This document shows, one piece after another, positions 25,119 to 33,639 of a stretch of DNA of 64,000 nucleotides. Positions within the stretch are counted from its first letter, which is position 1; every line of letters begins with the position of its first letter. Origin of the DNA: Mycolicibacterium monacense (GTDB lineage Bacteria > Actinomycetota > Actinomycetes > Mycobacteriales > Mycobacteriaceae); assembly GCF_010731575.1 (NCBI RefSeq), contig NZ_AP022617.1, positions 5,704,001 through 5,768,000 on the forward strand, written 5' to 3'. The notes below the pieces were generated by a model, which saw only the letters and a program-made list of their open reading frames with translations, made no database searches and was not told the DNA's origin. The translations under genes were made by a program, and so were the position numbers.

Positions 25119-25847
25119 ATGACGGATACGGTCTCGCAACACACGATCGCAGGCACTGTGCTCACCATGCCGGTGCGCATCCGCAAGGCCAACACCCACG
25201 TCGCGATGTTCTCCGTCGCGGCGCCGGCCGCCCAGCGGATGATCGACTACACCGGCCTGCGGGTGTGCGAGTACCTGCCCGGGCGGGCGGTCGTCATGCT
25301 CATGTTGGTGCGCTACGTCGACGGTGACCTGGGCAAGTACCACGAATTCGGCACGGCCGTCATGGTCAACCCGCCGGGTTCGACCGCGAAGGGTCCGGGT
25401 GCGCTGGCCTCCGCCGCGGCGTTCATCCACCACCTGCCCGTCGACCAGTCCTTCACCCTGGAGGCCGGCCGTCGCATCTGGGGCTTCCCGAAGATCATGG
25501 CCGATTTCACGGTGCGCGAGACCCCGCGTTTCGACTTCGAGGTCAGCGAGAACGGCACGTTCATCGCCGGCATCGAGTTCGCCCGCGGTGTGCCGATCCC
25601 GTCGGCGGTCACCGCGCGTCCCCAGGTGCTCAAGACCTACAGCCACACCGACGGCGTCCTGCGCGAGATCCCCTGGGAGATGCGCAACAGCGGGATGTCG
25701 GTGCGGTTGGGCGGCGCGCGCCTCCGCCTCGGTGACCACCCGTATGCGCGCGAACTCGCCGCACTCGGTTTGCCGAAACGGGCGTTCGCGAGCCAGGCGT
25801 CTGCCAATGTCGAGATGACCTTCGGTGATGCACAGGAGATTCGATGA
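25119..25847 (+). CDS. Acetoacetate-decarboxylase-like protein (Rv3519-like)
   Basis: 242 residues with the ADC fold: GRAVVMLMLVRYVDGDLGKY, then AAAFIHHLPVDQSFTLEAGR and RIWGFPKIMADF, the pattern of ADC-family proteins around the pocket. In true acetoacetate decarboxylase a Lys-Lys pair forms the Schiff base; here the region reads GFPKIMAD with a single Lys, so a different reaction such as hydration or isomerisation is possible. Start ATG 25119 lies 10 bp after a perfect KstR operator. It overlaps cyp142 by 4 nt, whereas I recall that in M. tuberculosis the two genes are on opposite strands. Confidence 0.85.
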   Translation: MTDTVSQHTIAGTVLTMPVRIRKANTHVAMFSVAAPAAQRMIDYTGLRVCEYLPGRAVVMLMLVRYVDGDLGKYHEFGTAVMVNPPGSTAKGPGALASAAAFIHHLPVDQSFTLEAGRRIWGFPKIMADFTVRETPRFDFEVSENGTFIAGIEFARGVPIPSAVTARPQVLKTYSHTDGVLREIPWEMRNSGMSVRLGGARLRLGDHPYARELAALGLPKRAFASQASANVEMTFGDAQEIR

Positions 25848-27058
25848 CACAGGTCCTTCCCAGCACCAAACCCGACGTCGATCTGACCGACGGCACCTTC
25901 TACGCCGACGGGCCGGCCGCACGCGAGGCGTACCGCTGGATGCGGGCCAACCAGCCGGTGTTCCGCGACCGCAACGGGCTGGCGGCGGCGACGACGTATC
26001 AGGCCGTCCTCGACGCGGAGCGCAATCCGGAGCTGTTCTCGTCGACCGGCGGTATCCGGCCCGATCAGCCGGGGATGCCGTACATGATCGACATGGACGA
26101 CCCCGCACACCTGTTGCGCCGCAAGCTCGTCAACTCCGGGTTCACCCGCAAGCGGGTCATGGACAAGGTGCCCTCGATCGAGCGGTTGTGCGACACGCTG
26201 ATCGATGCGGTGTGCGAACGCGGTGAGGCCGACTTCGTCCGCGACATCGCCGCCCCGCTGCCGATGGCCGTGATCGGCGACATGCTCGGCGTCCTGCCCC
26301 AAGAGCGCGACATGCTGCTCACCTGGTCCGACGATCTGGTCAGTGGGTTGAGCTCGCATGTCGACGAGGCGGCGATCCAGAAGCTGATGGACACGTTCGC
26401 CGCCTACACCGCGTTCACCATGGACGTGATCGCCAAGCGGCGCGCCGAGCCGACCGACGATCTGTTCTCCGTGCTGGTCAACGCGGAGGTCGAGGGTTCG
26501 CGGATGACCGACGACGAGATCGTCTTCGAGACCCTGCTCATCCTGATCGGCGGGGACGAGACGACGCGGCACACCCTGTCCGGCGGCACCGAGCAGATCC
26601 TGCGGCATCGCGATCAGTGGGAGCAGTTGGTCGCGGATGTGGACCTGCTGCCCGGCGCGATCGAGGAAATGCTGCGGTGGACGTCGCCGGTGAAGAACAT
26701 GTGCCGCACGCTCACCGCCGACACCGAATTACACGGCACCGAGCTGAAATCGGGCGAGAAGATCATGCTGATGTTCGAGTCGGCGAACTTCGACGAATCT
26801 GTTTTCGACAACCCTGATGCGTTCCGTATCGATCGGAATCCCAACAGCCACTTGGCGTTCGGATTCGGCACGCACTTCTGCCTGGGTAATCAGCTGGCCC
26901 GGCTGGAGCTGCGGTTGATGCTGACGAAGGTGCTGGACCGGCTGCCCGATCTGCGGCTGGCCGACGACGCCACCGTCCCGCTGCGGCCGGCCAACTTCGT
27001 CAGCGGCCCCGAGTCGATGCCGGTGGTGTTCACGCCGACCAGGCGCGTGCTCGACTGA
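25844..27058 (+). CDS. cyp142: Cytochrome P450 CYP142 (steroid C26/C27 oxidase)
   Basis: 404 residues, closely resembling CYP142A1 (Rv3518c) along its length, e.g. YRWMRANQPVFRDRNGLAAA. I-helix ILIGGDETTRHTLSGG, ExxR in EEMLR, haem loop FGFGTHFCLGNQLAR. The enzyme oxidises the terminal methyl of the cholesterol or cholestenone side chain through alcohol and aldehyde to the acid that FadD19 activates; it backs up CYP125, which is not in this window. Co-translated with the ADC-like gene (ATGA overlap) and thus under the KstR site at 25095. Electron donor probably the ferredoxin FdxD at 36107. Confidence 0.95.
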   Translation: MTQVLPSTKPDVDLTDGTFYADGPAAREAYRWMRANQPVFRDRNGLAAATTYQAVLDAERNPELFSSTGGIRPDQPGMPYMIDMDDPAHLLRRKLVNSGFTRKRVMDKVPSIERLCDTLIDAVCERGEADFVRDIAAPLPMAVIGDMLGVLPQERDMLLTWSDDLVSGLSSHVDEAAIQKLMDTFAAYTAFTMDVIAKRRAEPTDDLFSVLVNAEVEGSRMTDDEIVFETLLILIGGDETTRHTLSGGTEQILRHRDQWEQLVADVDLLPGAIEEMLRWTSPVKNMCRTLTADTELHGTELKSGEKIMLMFESANFDESVFDNPDAFRIDRNPNSHLAFGFGTHFCLGNQLARLELRLMLTKVLDRLPDLRLADDATVPLRPANFVSGPESMPVVFTPTRRVLD

Positions 27059-27148
27059 CAGCAACTTCCCACCCGCTGCGCACCAGCGCCACATGGTGCG
27101 AGCCGAAGCTTCGAGTATCGCCTGTTGTAGCGATCAGAGGAGCTGAAG

Positions 27149-27424
27149 ATGACTATTTCGAAGATGCGTCGGATGGTCGGTGGCGCAACCCTGTGCGCAG
27201 GAGTGCTCGCCGCGACGATCGGGTTCGGTAACGGGGTGGCGCAAGCGGCGGTGCCACCTGGGGCGACCGTCCCGGCTGCGCCCATCGTCGCCACCGATAC
27301 CGGATTCGCGGGACACCGGGGCGGATACGGATACCACCCCGGGCACGCGTTCTTCGTCCCGCGGCCGTATTACGACACGTGGTTTGCGCCGTGGCCGTAC
27401 GGATTCCGCGGTTACTACCGCTGA
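27149..27424 (+). CDS. Small secreted Gly/Tyr/His-rich protein
   Basis: 91 residues. A clear signal peptide (MTISKMRRMVGGATLCAGVL ... VAQAA, cleavage about residue 34) precedes a mature part of some 57 residues that is rich in Gly, His, Pro, Tyr and Phe (GHRGGYGYHPGHAFF, PRPYYDTWFAPWPYGFRGYY). A good ribosome site, AGAGGAGCTGAAG, lies before ATG 27149. No known domain; composition suggests a flexible cell-wall or metal-binding protein. It ends 21 nt before a large palindrome that separates it from the convergent AbiEi/DUF559-like gene. Not clearly part of the steroid regulon. Confidence 0.75.
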   Translation: MTISKMRRMVGGATLCAGVLAATIGFGNGVAQAAVPPGATVPAAPIVATDTGFAGHRGGYGYHPGHAFFVPRPYYDTWFAPWPYGFRGYYR

Positions 27425-27445
27425 CGTCCTCCCGTGAAAGCGGGC

Positions 27446-27505
27446 GCCGAACGTGCGCCCACCGCGATTTCTCGGCGGATTTCTCGCAGTGAGCTCACGT
27501 TCGGC
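27446..27505. repeat. 60-bp palindromic element A
   Basis: Left arm GCCGAACGTGCGCCCACCG and right arm (read on the other strand) GCCGAACGTGAGCTCACTG pair at all but three positions around a loop holding two ATTTCTCG copies. The right arm includes the last codons of the opposing AbiEi/DUF559-like gene. The arms recur in element B at 28363: 23 of 24 bases of one arm (CGAACGTG(A/C)GCTCACTGCGAGAAA) are shared. It can also work as a two-way terminator for the convergent genes. Confidence 0.7.
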
Positions 27506-28328
27506 GGGCCCAGGCGGCCTGTAGCCGACGGACGATGCCACCCTCGGTGTCCCGTGAGCTGACCCGGATGTCGATCCACCCGAGTTCGGTGACGTCGTCA
27601 TGCCGGTGGATGTCCTTGTGGAATCGGTCCGGGCCGCGATGGTGAGCGCCTTCGTAATCGAGGGCGACCTTGATGTCCTCCCATCCCATGTCGAGCACGG
27701 CGACGAGGACGCCGTATCCGTCATACACGGGAATCTGCGTGGTCGGCGGCGGGAAACCGTTGCGGATGACCAGGAGTCGCAGCCACGTCTCGCGGGGCGA
27801 TTCGGCGCCCGGGTCGACGAGCGTGAGAACGTTGTGCGCGTTGCGGATTCCGCGGCGGCCGGGGTATCGCTCGGCCAGTGGGGTGACGTCGGCGACCTTC
27901 AGATGTGTGGCGCGGGCGAGTGCGTCGATCGCCGCGACGGCGCGGTCGAGCGGATACCGCGCCGCCAGGTCGAGTGCGGTGCGGGCGGGCGTCGTCACCC
28001 GGATGCCACCCAGGATCTGGACCTCGTCGTCGACGAAGCGATCCGACCACGTCCGCACACCGGGTGGTGGTCGCCGGTTGGACCACAACACCTCGGCCGT
28101 CGAGGCGTCGACCCACTTGGCGCCGTGCAGGGCCGCCGCCGATTGACCGGCGACCACACCTTGGCGGCGTGACCACAGCCAGGCGGCCTTCGCGCGTTGG
28201 GTCGCGGTCATCTCGGCGTGCGTCGGCTCGTAGACGTCCGGGTGGACGGCGCGGAAGCGGCTACGCAGCGCATAAGGCGTCAAGGCGCCCGACGTGACCG
28301 CCTCACTGCCGATGAATGGTTCCCCCAT
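27495..28328 (-). CDS. AbiEi-type N-terminal plus DUF559-like C-terminal protein (Rv3517-like position)
   Basis: 277 residues. The N-terminal half (FIGSEAVTSGALTPYALRSR, FRAVHPDVYEP, TPARTALDLAARYPLDRAVA) resembles the winged-helix AbiEi antitoxin family; the C-terminal half has the DUF559 endonuclease-like pattern: VAVLDMGWEDIKVALDYEGA, HHRGPDRFHKD, IRVSSRD. The Asp and Glu of the nuclease-like core are present. No toxin gene (AbiEii) is adjacent. Such proteins are common in mycobacteria as solitary genes; function unproven. It lies between fatty-acid genes of the steroid cluster at the place of Rv3517 and is bracketed by palindromes A and B. Confidence 0.75.
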   Translation of the reverse strand: MGEPFIGSEAVTSGALTPYALRSRFRAVHPDVYEPTHAEMTATQRAKAAWLWSRRQGVVAGQSAAALHGAKWVDASTAEVLWSNRRPPPGVRTWSDRFVDDEVQILGGIRVTTPARTALDLAARYPLDRAVAAIDALARATHLKVADVTPLAERYPGRRGIRNAHNVLTLVDPGAESPRETWLRLLVIRNGFPPPTTQIPVYDGYGVLVAVLDMGWEDIKVALDYEGAHHRGPDRFHKDIHRHDDVTELGWIDIRVSSRDTEGGIVRRLQAAWARRT

Positions 28329-28362
28329 GCGGGGAGTGTGCCGACGGGCACCGACACTGCAT

Positions 28363-28418
28363 CGAACGTGCGCTCACTGCGAGAAAATGCCCAGGTTTTC
28401 GCACTCAGCGCACGTTCG
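28363..28418. repeat. 56-bp palindromic element B
   Basis: CGAACGTGCGCT and AGCGCACGTTCG form a perfect 12-bp stem; the inner parts GCGAGAAAA / TTTTCGC extend it imperfectly. It lies between the start of the AbiEi/DUF559-like gene and the end of echA19, and shares both arm sequences with element A at 27446. It may terminate the echA19 transcript. Confidence 0.75.
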
Positions 28419-28428
28419 GCGCGAGGGC

Positions 28429-29238
28429 CTACTTCATCTTGAAGTTCGGCGCCCGCTTCTCCTTGAACGCCCGCGGGCCCTCCTTGGCGTCTTCGGAGAG
28501 GAAGACCTCGATGCCGATCTTGGCGTCGATCTTGAACGCCTCGTTCTCGTGCAGGCCTTCCGTCTCGCGGATGGACCGCAGGATCGCCTGCACGGCCAGT
28601 GGGCCGTTGTTGTTGATCACCTCGGCGATCTCGAGTGCCTTGTCCAGCGCCGTGCCGTCGGGGACGACGTAACCGATCAGCCCGTACTCCTTGGCCTCGG
28701 CGGCGGTGATGTGCCGTCCGGTCAGCAGCAGGTCGCACGCGATCGTGTACGGGATCTGGCGAACCAGGCGCACTGCCGAGCCACCCATCGGGTACAGGCT
28801 CCACTTGGCCTCGGAGATCCCGAACTTCGCGCTCTCGCCGGCCACCCGGATATCGGTGCCCTGCAGGATCTCCGTACCGCCGGCGATCGCCGGACCCTCG
28901 ACGGCGGCGATCAGTGGTTTGGTCAGCCGGCGGCCCTTGAGCAGACCGTCGATGCGCGACGGGTCGTAGCTGCCGTCCTTGAACGAGTCGCCCGGCGGTT
29001 TGGCCGTCGCGGCCTTGAGGTCCATCCCGGCACAGAAGTAGCCACCGGCGCCGGTGAGGATGCACGAGCGGATCTCCGGATCGTTGTCGACCCGGTCCCA
29101 CGCGTCGACCATGATCGAGAGCATCTCGGTCGAAAGCGCGTTTCGCGACTCCGGCCGGTTCAAGGTCACGACCAGCGTGTGTCCGCGCTGCTCAACGAGT
29201 GCGTCGGGTTGCTTTTCGGTGACTTGCGCGTCGCTCAC
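28429..29238 (-). CDS. echA19: Enoyl-CoA hydratase EchA19
   Basis: 269 residues, crotonase fold: [20 protein letters not shown], oxyanion-hole segments [14 protein letters not shown] (about 66-79) and [20 protein letters not shown] (about 117-136), the latter carrying the usual catalytic Glu position. It hydrates the double bond in steroid side-chain enoyl-CoAs. Start GTG 29238 has GGAAGG 10 nt upstream; GTG 29268, 15 bp from the KstR site, would add 10 residues. Divergent from fadD19 with a shared KstR operator, as Rv3516 is from Rv3515c. Confidence 0.93.
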   Translation of the reverse strand: MSDAQVTEKQPDALVEQRGHTLVVTLNRPESRNALSTEMLSIMVDAWDRVDNDPEIRSCILTGAGGYFCAGMDLKAATAKPPGDSFKDGSYDPSRIDGLLKGRRLTKPLIAAVEGPAIAGGTEILQGTDIRVAGESAKFGISEAKWSLYPMGGSAVRLVRQIPYTIACDLLLTGRHITAAEAKEYGLIGYVVPDGTALDKALEIAEVINNNGPLAVQAILRSIRETEGLHENEAFKIDAKIGIEVFLSEDAKEGPRAFKEKRAPNFKMK

Positions 29239-29283
29239 AGACAGTCCGCCTTCCAGCGTCGATGCCACAGACTTGTCAGGAAA

Positions 29284-29297
29284 TGTAACACGTTCTA
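29284..29297. promoter_or_regulatory. KstR operator between echA19 and fadD19
   Basis: TGTAACACGTTCTA fits TnnAACnnGTTnnA. It is 10 bp before the fadD19 GTG and 45 bp before the chosen echA19 start, so it can repress both divergent genes. Confidence 0.9.
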
Positions 29298-29307
29298 GTT
29301 TGGGTCC

Positions 29308-30957
29308 GTGGCCCTGAACATCGCCGATCTTGCCGAGCACGCCATCGACGCCGTGCCAGACCGTGTCGCCCTGATCAGCGGCGACGAAACGCTGACCTAC
29401 GGCGAACTCGAGGAGAGAGCCAACCGCCTGGCGCACTACCTGATCGACCGGGGCGTGAAGAAGGACGACAAGGTCGGTCTGTACTGCCGCAACCGCATCG
29501 AGATCGTGATCGGGATGGTCGGCATCGTCAAGGCCGGCGCCATCGCGGTCAACGTCAACTTCCGCTACGTCGAGGGGGAGTTGCGGTACCTGTTCGAGAA
29601 CTCCGACATGGTGGCGCTGATCCACGAGCGTCAGTACAGCCCCCGCGTCGCCAACGTCCTGCCCGACATGCCGGGCCTGAAGACGGTGCTGGTGGTCGAG
29701 GACGGCAGCAGTGAGGACTTCTCCTCCTACGGCGGTGTCGAGTTCTACGCGGCGCTGGAACAGGGTTCGCCCGAACGCGATTTCGGCCCACGCAGCGAAG
29801 ACGACATCTACCTGCTGTACACGGGCGGCACCACCGGCTTCCCGAAGGGCGTGATGTGGCGCCACGAGGACATCTACCGGGTGTTGTTCGGCGGCACCGA
29901 CTTCGCCACCGGCGAGCCGATCGCCGATGAGTACGGCCTGGCCAAGCAGGCAGCCGAGAACGCCCCGATGATCCGCTACCCGATTCCGCCGATGATCCAC
30001 GGCGCCACGCAGTCGGCGACGTGGATGGCGCTGTTCGCCGGGCAGACGGTGGTGCTGGTGCCCGAGTTCGACCCGGAAGAGGTGTGGCGCACCTGTGCCG
30101 AGCACAAGGTGAACCTGCTGTTCTTCACCGGTGACGCGATGGCCCGCCCGTTGCTCGACGCGCTCGTCGCCCACCAGGAGAGCGGCGAGGAGTTCGACCT
30201 GTCGAACCTGTTCCTGTTGGCCAGCACCGCGGCGTTGTTCTCGCCCGCGCTGAAGGATCAGCTGCTCGAATTGCTGCCCAACCGGATCATCACCGACTCG
30301 ATCGGCTCGTCGGAGACCGGTTTCGGTGGATCGAGTGTCGTCACCAAGGGGCAGACCCACACCGGCGGCCCTCGGGTGACGATCGACAAGAACGTCGCGG
30401 TGATCGACGACGACGGCAACTTCGTCGAACCCGGCAGCGGTGTGCGCGGGATGATCGCCAAATCCGGTCACATCCCCGTCGGGTACTACAAGGACGAGAA
30501 GAAGACAGCCGAGACCTTCCGCACCATCAACGGTGTGCGGTACGCGATCCCGGGTGACTACGCCACCGTCGAGGCGGATGGCAGCGTGACGATGCTCGGC
30601 CGTGGATCCCAGTCGATCAACAGCGGTGGCGAGAAGATCTACCCCGAAGAGGTCGAGGGTGCGCTCAAGGGCCACCCCGACGTGTTCGACGCGCTGGTGG
30701 TCGGCGTCCCCGACGACCGCTTCGGCCAGTGCGTCGCCGCCGTGATCGCCCGCCGTGAGGGCGCCACCCCGACGCTGAGCGAGCTGGATGCCTTCGTGCG
30801 CAACGAGATCGCGGGATACAAGGTGCCCCGCAAGATCTGGTGGGCCGACGAGATCCAGCGCACCCCGGCCGGTAAACCCGACTACCGCTGGGCCAAGGAA
30901 CAGACCGAGTCGCGTCCCGCGGACGAGACCCACGCCAACCACGTTGGAGCGAAATAG
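29308..30957 (+). CDS. fadD19: Steroid-acid-CoA ligase FadD19
   Basis: 549 residues, AMP-forming ligase that activates the C26 acid of the cholesterol side chain (3-oxo-cholest-4-en-26-oate type) to its CoA thioester. Motifs: P-loop [20 protein letters not shown] near 170-190, adenine region [12 protein letters not shown], hinge region [20 protein letters not shown] and terminal lysine motif [11 protein letters not shown]. Length equals the M. tuberculosis protein (548). GTG 29308 lies 10 bp after a KstR operator. Followed by a short repeat-like spacer and the IpdC-like gene. Confidence 0.94.
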   Translation: MALNIADLAEHAIDAVPDRVALISGDETLTYGELEERANRLAHYLIDRGVKKDDKVGLYCRNRIEIVIGMVGIVKAGAIAVNVNFRYVEGELRYLFENSDMVALIHERQYSPRVANVLPDMPGLKTVLVVEDGSSEDFSSYGGVEFYAALEQGSPERDFGPRSEDDIYLLYTGGTTGFPKGVMWRHEDIYRVLFGGTDFATGEPIADEYGLAKQAAENAPMIRYPIPPMIHGATQSATWMALFAGQTVVLVPEFDPEEVWRTCAEHKVNLLFFTGDAMARPLLDALVAHQESGEEFDLSNLFLLASTAALFSPALKDQLLELLPNRIITDSIGSSETGFGGSSVVTKGQTHTGGPRVTIDKNVAVIDDDGNFVEPGSGVRGMIAKSGHIPVGYYKDEKKTAETFRTINGVRYAIPGDYATVEADGSVTMLGRGSQSINSGGEKIYPEEVEGALKGHPDVFDALVVGVPDDRFGQCVAAVIARREGATPTLSELDAFVRNEIAGYKVPRKIWWADEIQRTPAGKPDYRWAKEQTESRPADETHANHVGAK

Positions 30958-30989
30958 TGCCAGGGCGAGCGAAGCGACGGGAGAAATGA
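30957..30989 (+). CDS. Possible 10-residue bridging ORF after fadD19
   Basis: GTG 30957 overlaps the fadD19 TAG by one base and runs ten codons ([10 protein letters not shown]) to a TGA that overlaps ATG 30986 of the next gene. The spacer contains GCGAGCGAAGCGACGG, similar in unit composition to the spacer at 9264-9341. Probably only a coupling device, if used. Confidence 0.22.
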   Translation: MPGRAKRREK

Positions 30990-30991
30990 CA

Positions 30992-32113
30992 ATGCGTACC
31001 GAACTGTGTGACCGCTTCGGCATCGAGTATCCGATCTTCGTCTTCACGCCCTCGGAGAAGGTCGCGGCCGCCGTCACCCGCGCCGGCGGGATGGGTGTGC
31101 TCGGGTGTGTGCGGTTCAACGACTCCGACGACCTCGAGAACGTCCTTCAGTGGATGGACGAGAACACTCTCGGCAAGCCCTACGGGGTCGACGTCGTGAT
31201 GCCCGCGAAGATCCCGACCGAGGGCACCGCGGTCGACATCAACAAGCTGATCCCGAAGACGCATCGGGAGTTCGTCGACAAGACGCTCGCCGATCTCGGG
31301 GTGCCGCCGCTGCCCGAGGACGAGGCCCGCAACGAAGGTGTGCTGGGCTGGCTGCACTCGGTGGCCAGGTCGCATGTGGAGGTCGGCCTCAAGCATCCGA
31401 TCAAGTTGATCGCCAACGCGTTGGGTTCGCCGCCGAAGGACGTCATCGACCAGGTGCACGAGGCGGGTGTGCCGGTCGCGGCACTGGCGGGCAGCGCCAA
31501 ACATGCGCAGCGGCATGTCGACAACGGCGTCGACATCGTCGTTGCCCAGGGCCATGAGGCCGGTGGGCACACAGGTGAGATCGGTTCGATGGTGCTGTGG
31601 CCGGAGATCGTCGACGCACTCGACGGTCGAGCGCCGGTGCTCGCCGCCGGCGGTATCGGAACGGGGCGTCAGGTCGCGGCCGCGCTCGCGCTCGGCGCGT
31701 CCGGGGTGTGGATGGGGTCGGCGTTCCTGACGGCGGCGGAATACGATCTCGGACACCGCAAACCGAGCGGCGTGTCGACCATCCAGGAGGCGATGCTGCG
31801 CGCCACCTCCAGCGACACCGTTCGCCGGCGGATCTACACCGGTAAGCCGGCCCGGCTGCTGAAGACGAAGTGGACCGAGGCCTGGGACGCCCCCGACGCT
31901 CCCGAACCGCTGCCGATGCCGCTGCAGAACATCCTCGTCAGCGAGGCGCATCAGCGGATGAACGAGTCGGACAACCCGGACACGGTGTCGATGCCGGTCG
32001 GTCAGATCGTCGGCCGGATGAACGAGATCCGCCCGGTCGCCGACATCATCGCCGAACTGGTGTCGGGCTTCGAAGAGGCCTCGAAGAGGTTGGACGGCAT
32101 CCGCGAAGGCTGA
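30992..32113 (+). CDS. Nitronate-monooxygenase-family flavoprotein, IpdC-like
   Basis: 373 residues, TIM-barrel FMN protein: [19 protein letters not shown] start, [20 protein letters not shown], flavin/active-site [14 protein letters not shown] with the family His, and [20 protein letters not shown], the phosphate-binding loop. It resembles IpdC (Rv3553), the reductase acting on ring C/D steroid intermediates, more than true nitronate oxygenases, but IpdC in M. tuberculosis lies next to ipdAB, not fadD19. ATG 30992 has GGGAGA about 8 nt upstream; ATG 30986 is an alternative coupled to the bridging ORF. Convergent with fadD17, 14 nt apart. Confidence 0.82.
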   Translation: MRTELCDRFGIEYPIFVFTPSEKVAAAVTRAGGMGVLGCVRFNDSDDLENVLQWMDENTLGKPYGVDVVMPAKIPTEGTAVDINKLIPKTHREFVDKTLADLGVPPLPEDEARNEGVLGWLHSVARSHVEVGLKHPIKLIANALGSPPKDVIDQVHEAGVPVAALAGSAKHAQRHVDNGVDIVVAQGHEAGGHTGEIGSMVLWPEIVDALDGRAPVLAAGGIGTGRQVAAALALGASGVWMGSAFLTAAEYDLGHRKPSGVSTIQEAMLRATSSDTVRRRIYTGKPARLLKTKWTEAWDAPDAPEPLPMPLQNILVSEAHQRMNESDNPDTVSMPVGQIVGRMNEIRPVADIIAELVSGFEEASKRLDGIREG

Positions 32114-32127
32114 CGTGTTCGGCCACG

Positions 32128-33639
32128 CTACCGCCGGATCTCGAACACCGGGTCCGCGCAGTCGGTGCCCTCGGCCGACAGATGCCGTTTGAGCACCTTG
32201 AACGTCTCGGTGCGCGGTAGCTCCGCACTGACGCGAACGTACGACGGCCACTGCTTCGGCCCCAGATCCGACTGCTCGGCGAGGAACGCCTGGAACTTCT
32301 CGACGTCGAATTCCCGGCCCGGCGCCAACACGACTGCCGCCATCACGCGGTCACCCACCGCGGGGTCGGGGACCGGGAAGACGGCCACTTCGGTGATGTC
32401 GTTGTGCCGCAGCAGTATCCGCTCGATCGGCGCAGTACCGAGGTTCTCCCCGTCGACCCGCATCCAATCGCCGAGGCGGCCCGCGAAATAGATGAACCCG
32501 TTCTCGTCGCAGTACGCCAGGTCGCCGCTGTGATACATCCCGCCGGCCATCCGCTGGGCCTCGGCGGCTTCGTCGTTGTAGTAGCCGCGGAACTGCCCCC
32601 GTCCGTTGGGGTTCACCAACTCACCGACCCTGCCGGGTGGGCACCGTTGACCGGTGTCGACGTCGACGATCGCCACGTCGTCGGTGAGCGGGCCGAGAGA
32701 CCCCTCGGGGGTGTCGGGCGTCCGGGCGATCGCCACCCCACCCTCGGTCGAGCCGAAGCCGTCGACGACGACGACGCCGAACCGGCGCGCGAACCGGTCC
32801 AGATCGCGCGGCGCACCCTCGTTGCCGTACAGGATCTTGAGCGGATTGTCCGCATCGTCGGGGCGCGGCGGTGTGGCGAGAATGTAGGACAGCGGCTTGC
32901 CGACGTAGTTGGCGTACGTCGCGCCATACCGGCGGACGTCCGGAATGAACTGGGACGCCGAGAATTTGCGGCGCAGCGCGAGCGAACCGCCGGCGGCAAC
33001 CCCGACGGCCCATCCGGCCATCACCGCGTTCGAGTGGAACAGCGGCATCGACAGGTAGCAGACATCCGACGGGCCGAGCCCGAACCGGTCGGCGAGCATC
33101 CGCCCCGGGAACGCCACCTTCTCATTCGTCACCCGGACGGCCTTCGGTTCCCCGCTCGTGCCGGAGGTGAAGATCAACATGAACAGGTCGTCGGGATCCG
33201 GGTTCCCGAACCGCACCGGGGCGTCGTCGTGGGCGGCCAATTCGCTGCGCCATTGCGGCGATTCGACGTCGATGAACTCGACACCCTCGGGCACCTGGGC
33301 GCCGCCGTCGTCGGCGAGCACCACCTGACAGTCGGCGCGGGCGATGTCACTGGCCAACGCCGCACCGCGTCGCGTCGGGTTCAAACCAACCGGGACCAGA
33401 CCCGACAGCGCGGCCGCGACGAGCACGCTGGAGAAGAACGGGGTGTTGCCGAGCAGCACGCCGACGTGCGGCGGCCGGTCGGGATCCAACCGAGCCCGCA
33501 GCGCCGCCGCGACAGCCGCCGCGGACCGGATGTGCTCGCGCCAGCTGACGAACTCGCCGTCGGCGTGGATCCCGCGGTCGTCGACGTCGGCCAACGGCGC
33601 CAACAGATCCGAGACGGTGGGGGCAGCGCCCACGGTCAC
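32128..33639 (-). CDS. fadD17: Acyl-CoA ligase FadD17 (steroid side chain)
   Basis: 503 residues (M. tuberculosis FadD17 has 502). P-loop FMLIFTSGTSGEPKAVRVTN, then GFGSTEGGVAIA, hinge YFAGRLGDWMRVDGENLGTA and C-terminal LPRTETFKVLKR, where the family lysine is Lys in TFK. It activates steroid acids with a shortened (C5) side chain in characterised relatives. GTG 33639 overlaps the fadE27 stop (GTGA), making a translationally coupled fadE26, fadE27, fadD17 series as in Rv3504-Rv3506. Confidence 0.93.
   Translation of the reverse strand: MTVGAAPTVSDLLAPLADVDDRGIHADGEFVSWREHIRSAAAVAAALRARLDPDRPPHVGVLLGNTPFFSSVLVAAALSGLVPVGLNPTRRGAALASDIARADCQVVLADDGGAQVPEGVEFIDVESPQWRSELAAHDDAPVRFGNPDPDDLFMLIFTSGTSGEPKAVRVTNEKVAFPGRMLADRFGLGPSDVCYLSMPLFHSNAVMAGWAVGVAAGGSLALRRKFSASQFIPDVRRYGATYANYVGKPLSYILATPPRPDDADNPLKILYGNEGAPRDLDRFARRFGVVVVDGFGSTEGGVAIARTPDTPEGSLGPLTDDVAIVDVDTGQRCPPGRVGELVNPNGRGQFRGYYNDEAAEAQRMAGGMYHSGDLAYCDENGFIYFAGRLGDWMRVDGENLGTAPIERILLRHNDITEVAVFPVPDPAVGDRVMAAVVLAPGREFDVEKFQAFLAEQSDLGPKQWPSYVRVSAELPRTETFKVLKRHLSAEGTDCADPVFEIRR

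Noticed and set aside
28429..31119. A very long open frame opposite fadD19 and running on from echA19
   Set aside because: It is antisense to the well-supported fadD19 gene; only the last 269 codons match a protein family (EchA19). Long antisense frames are common in GC-rich DNA.
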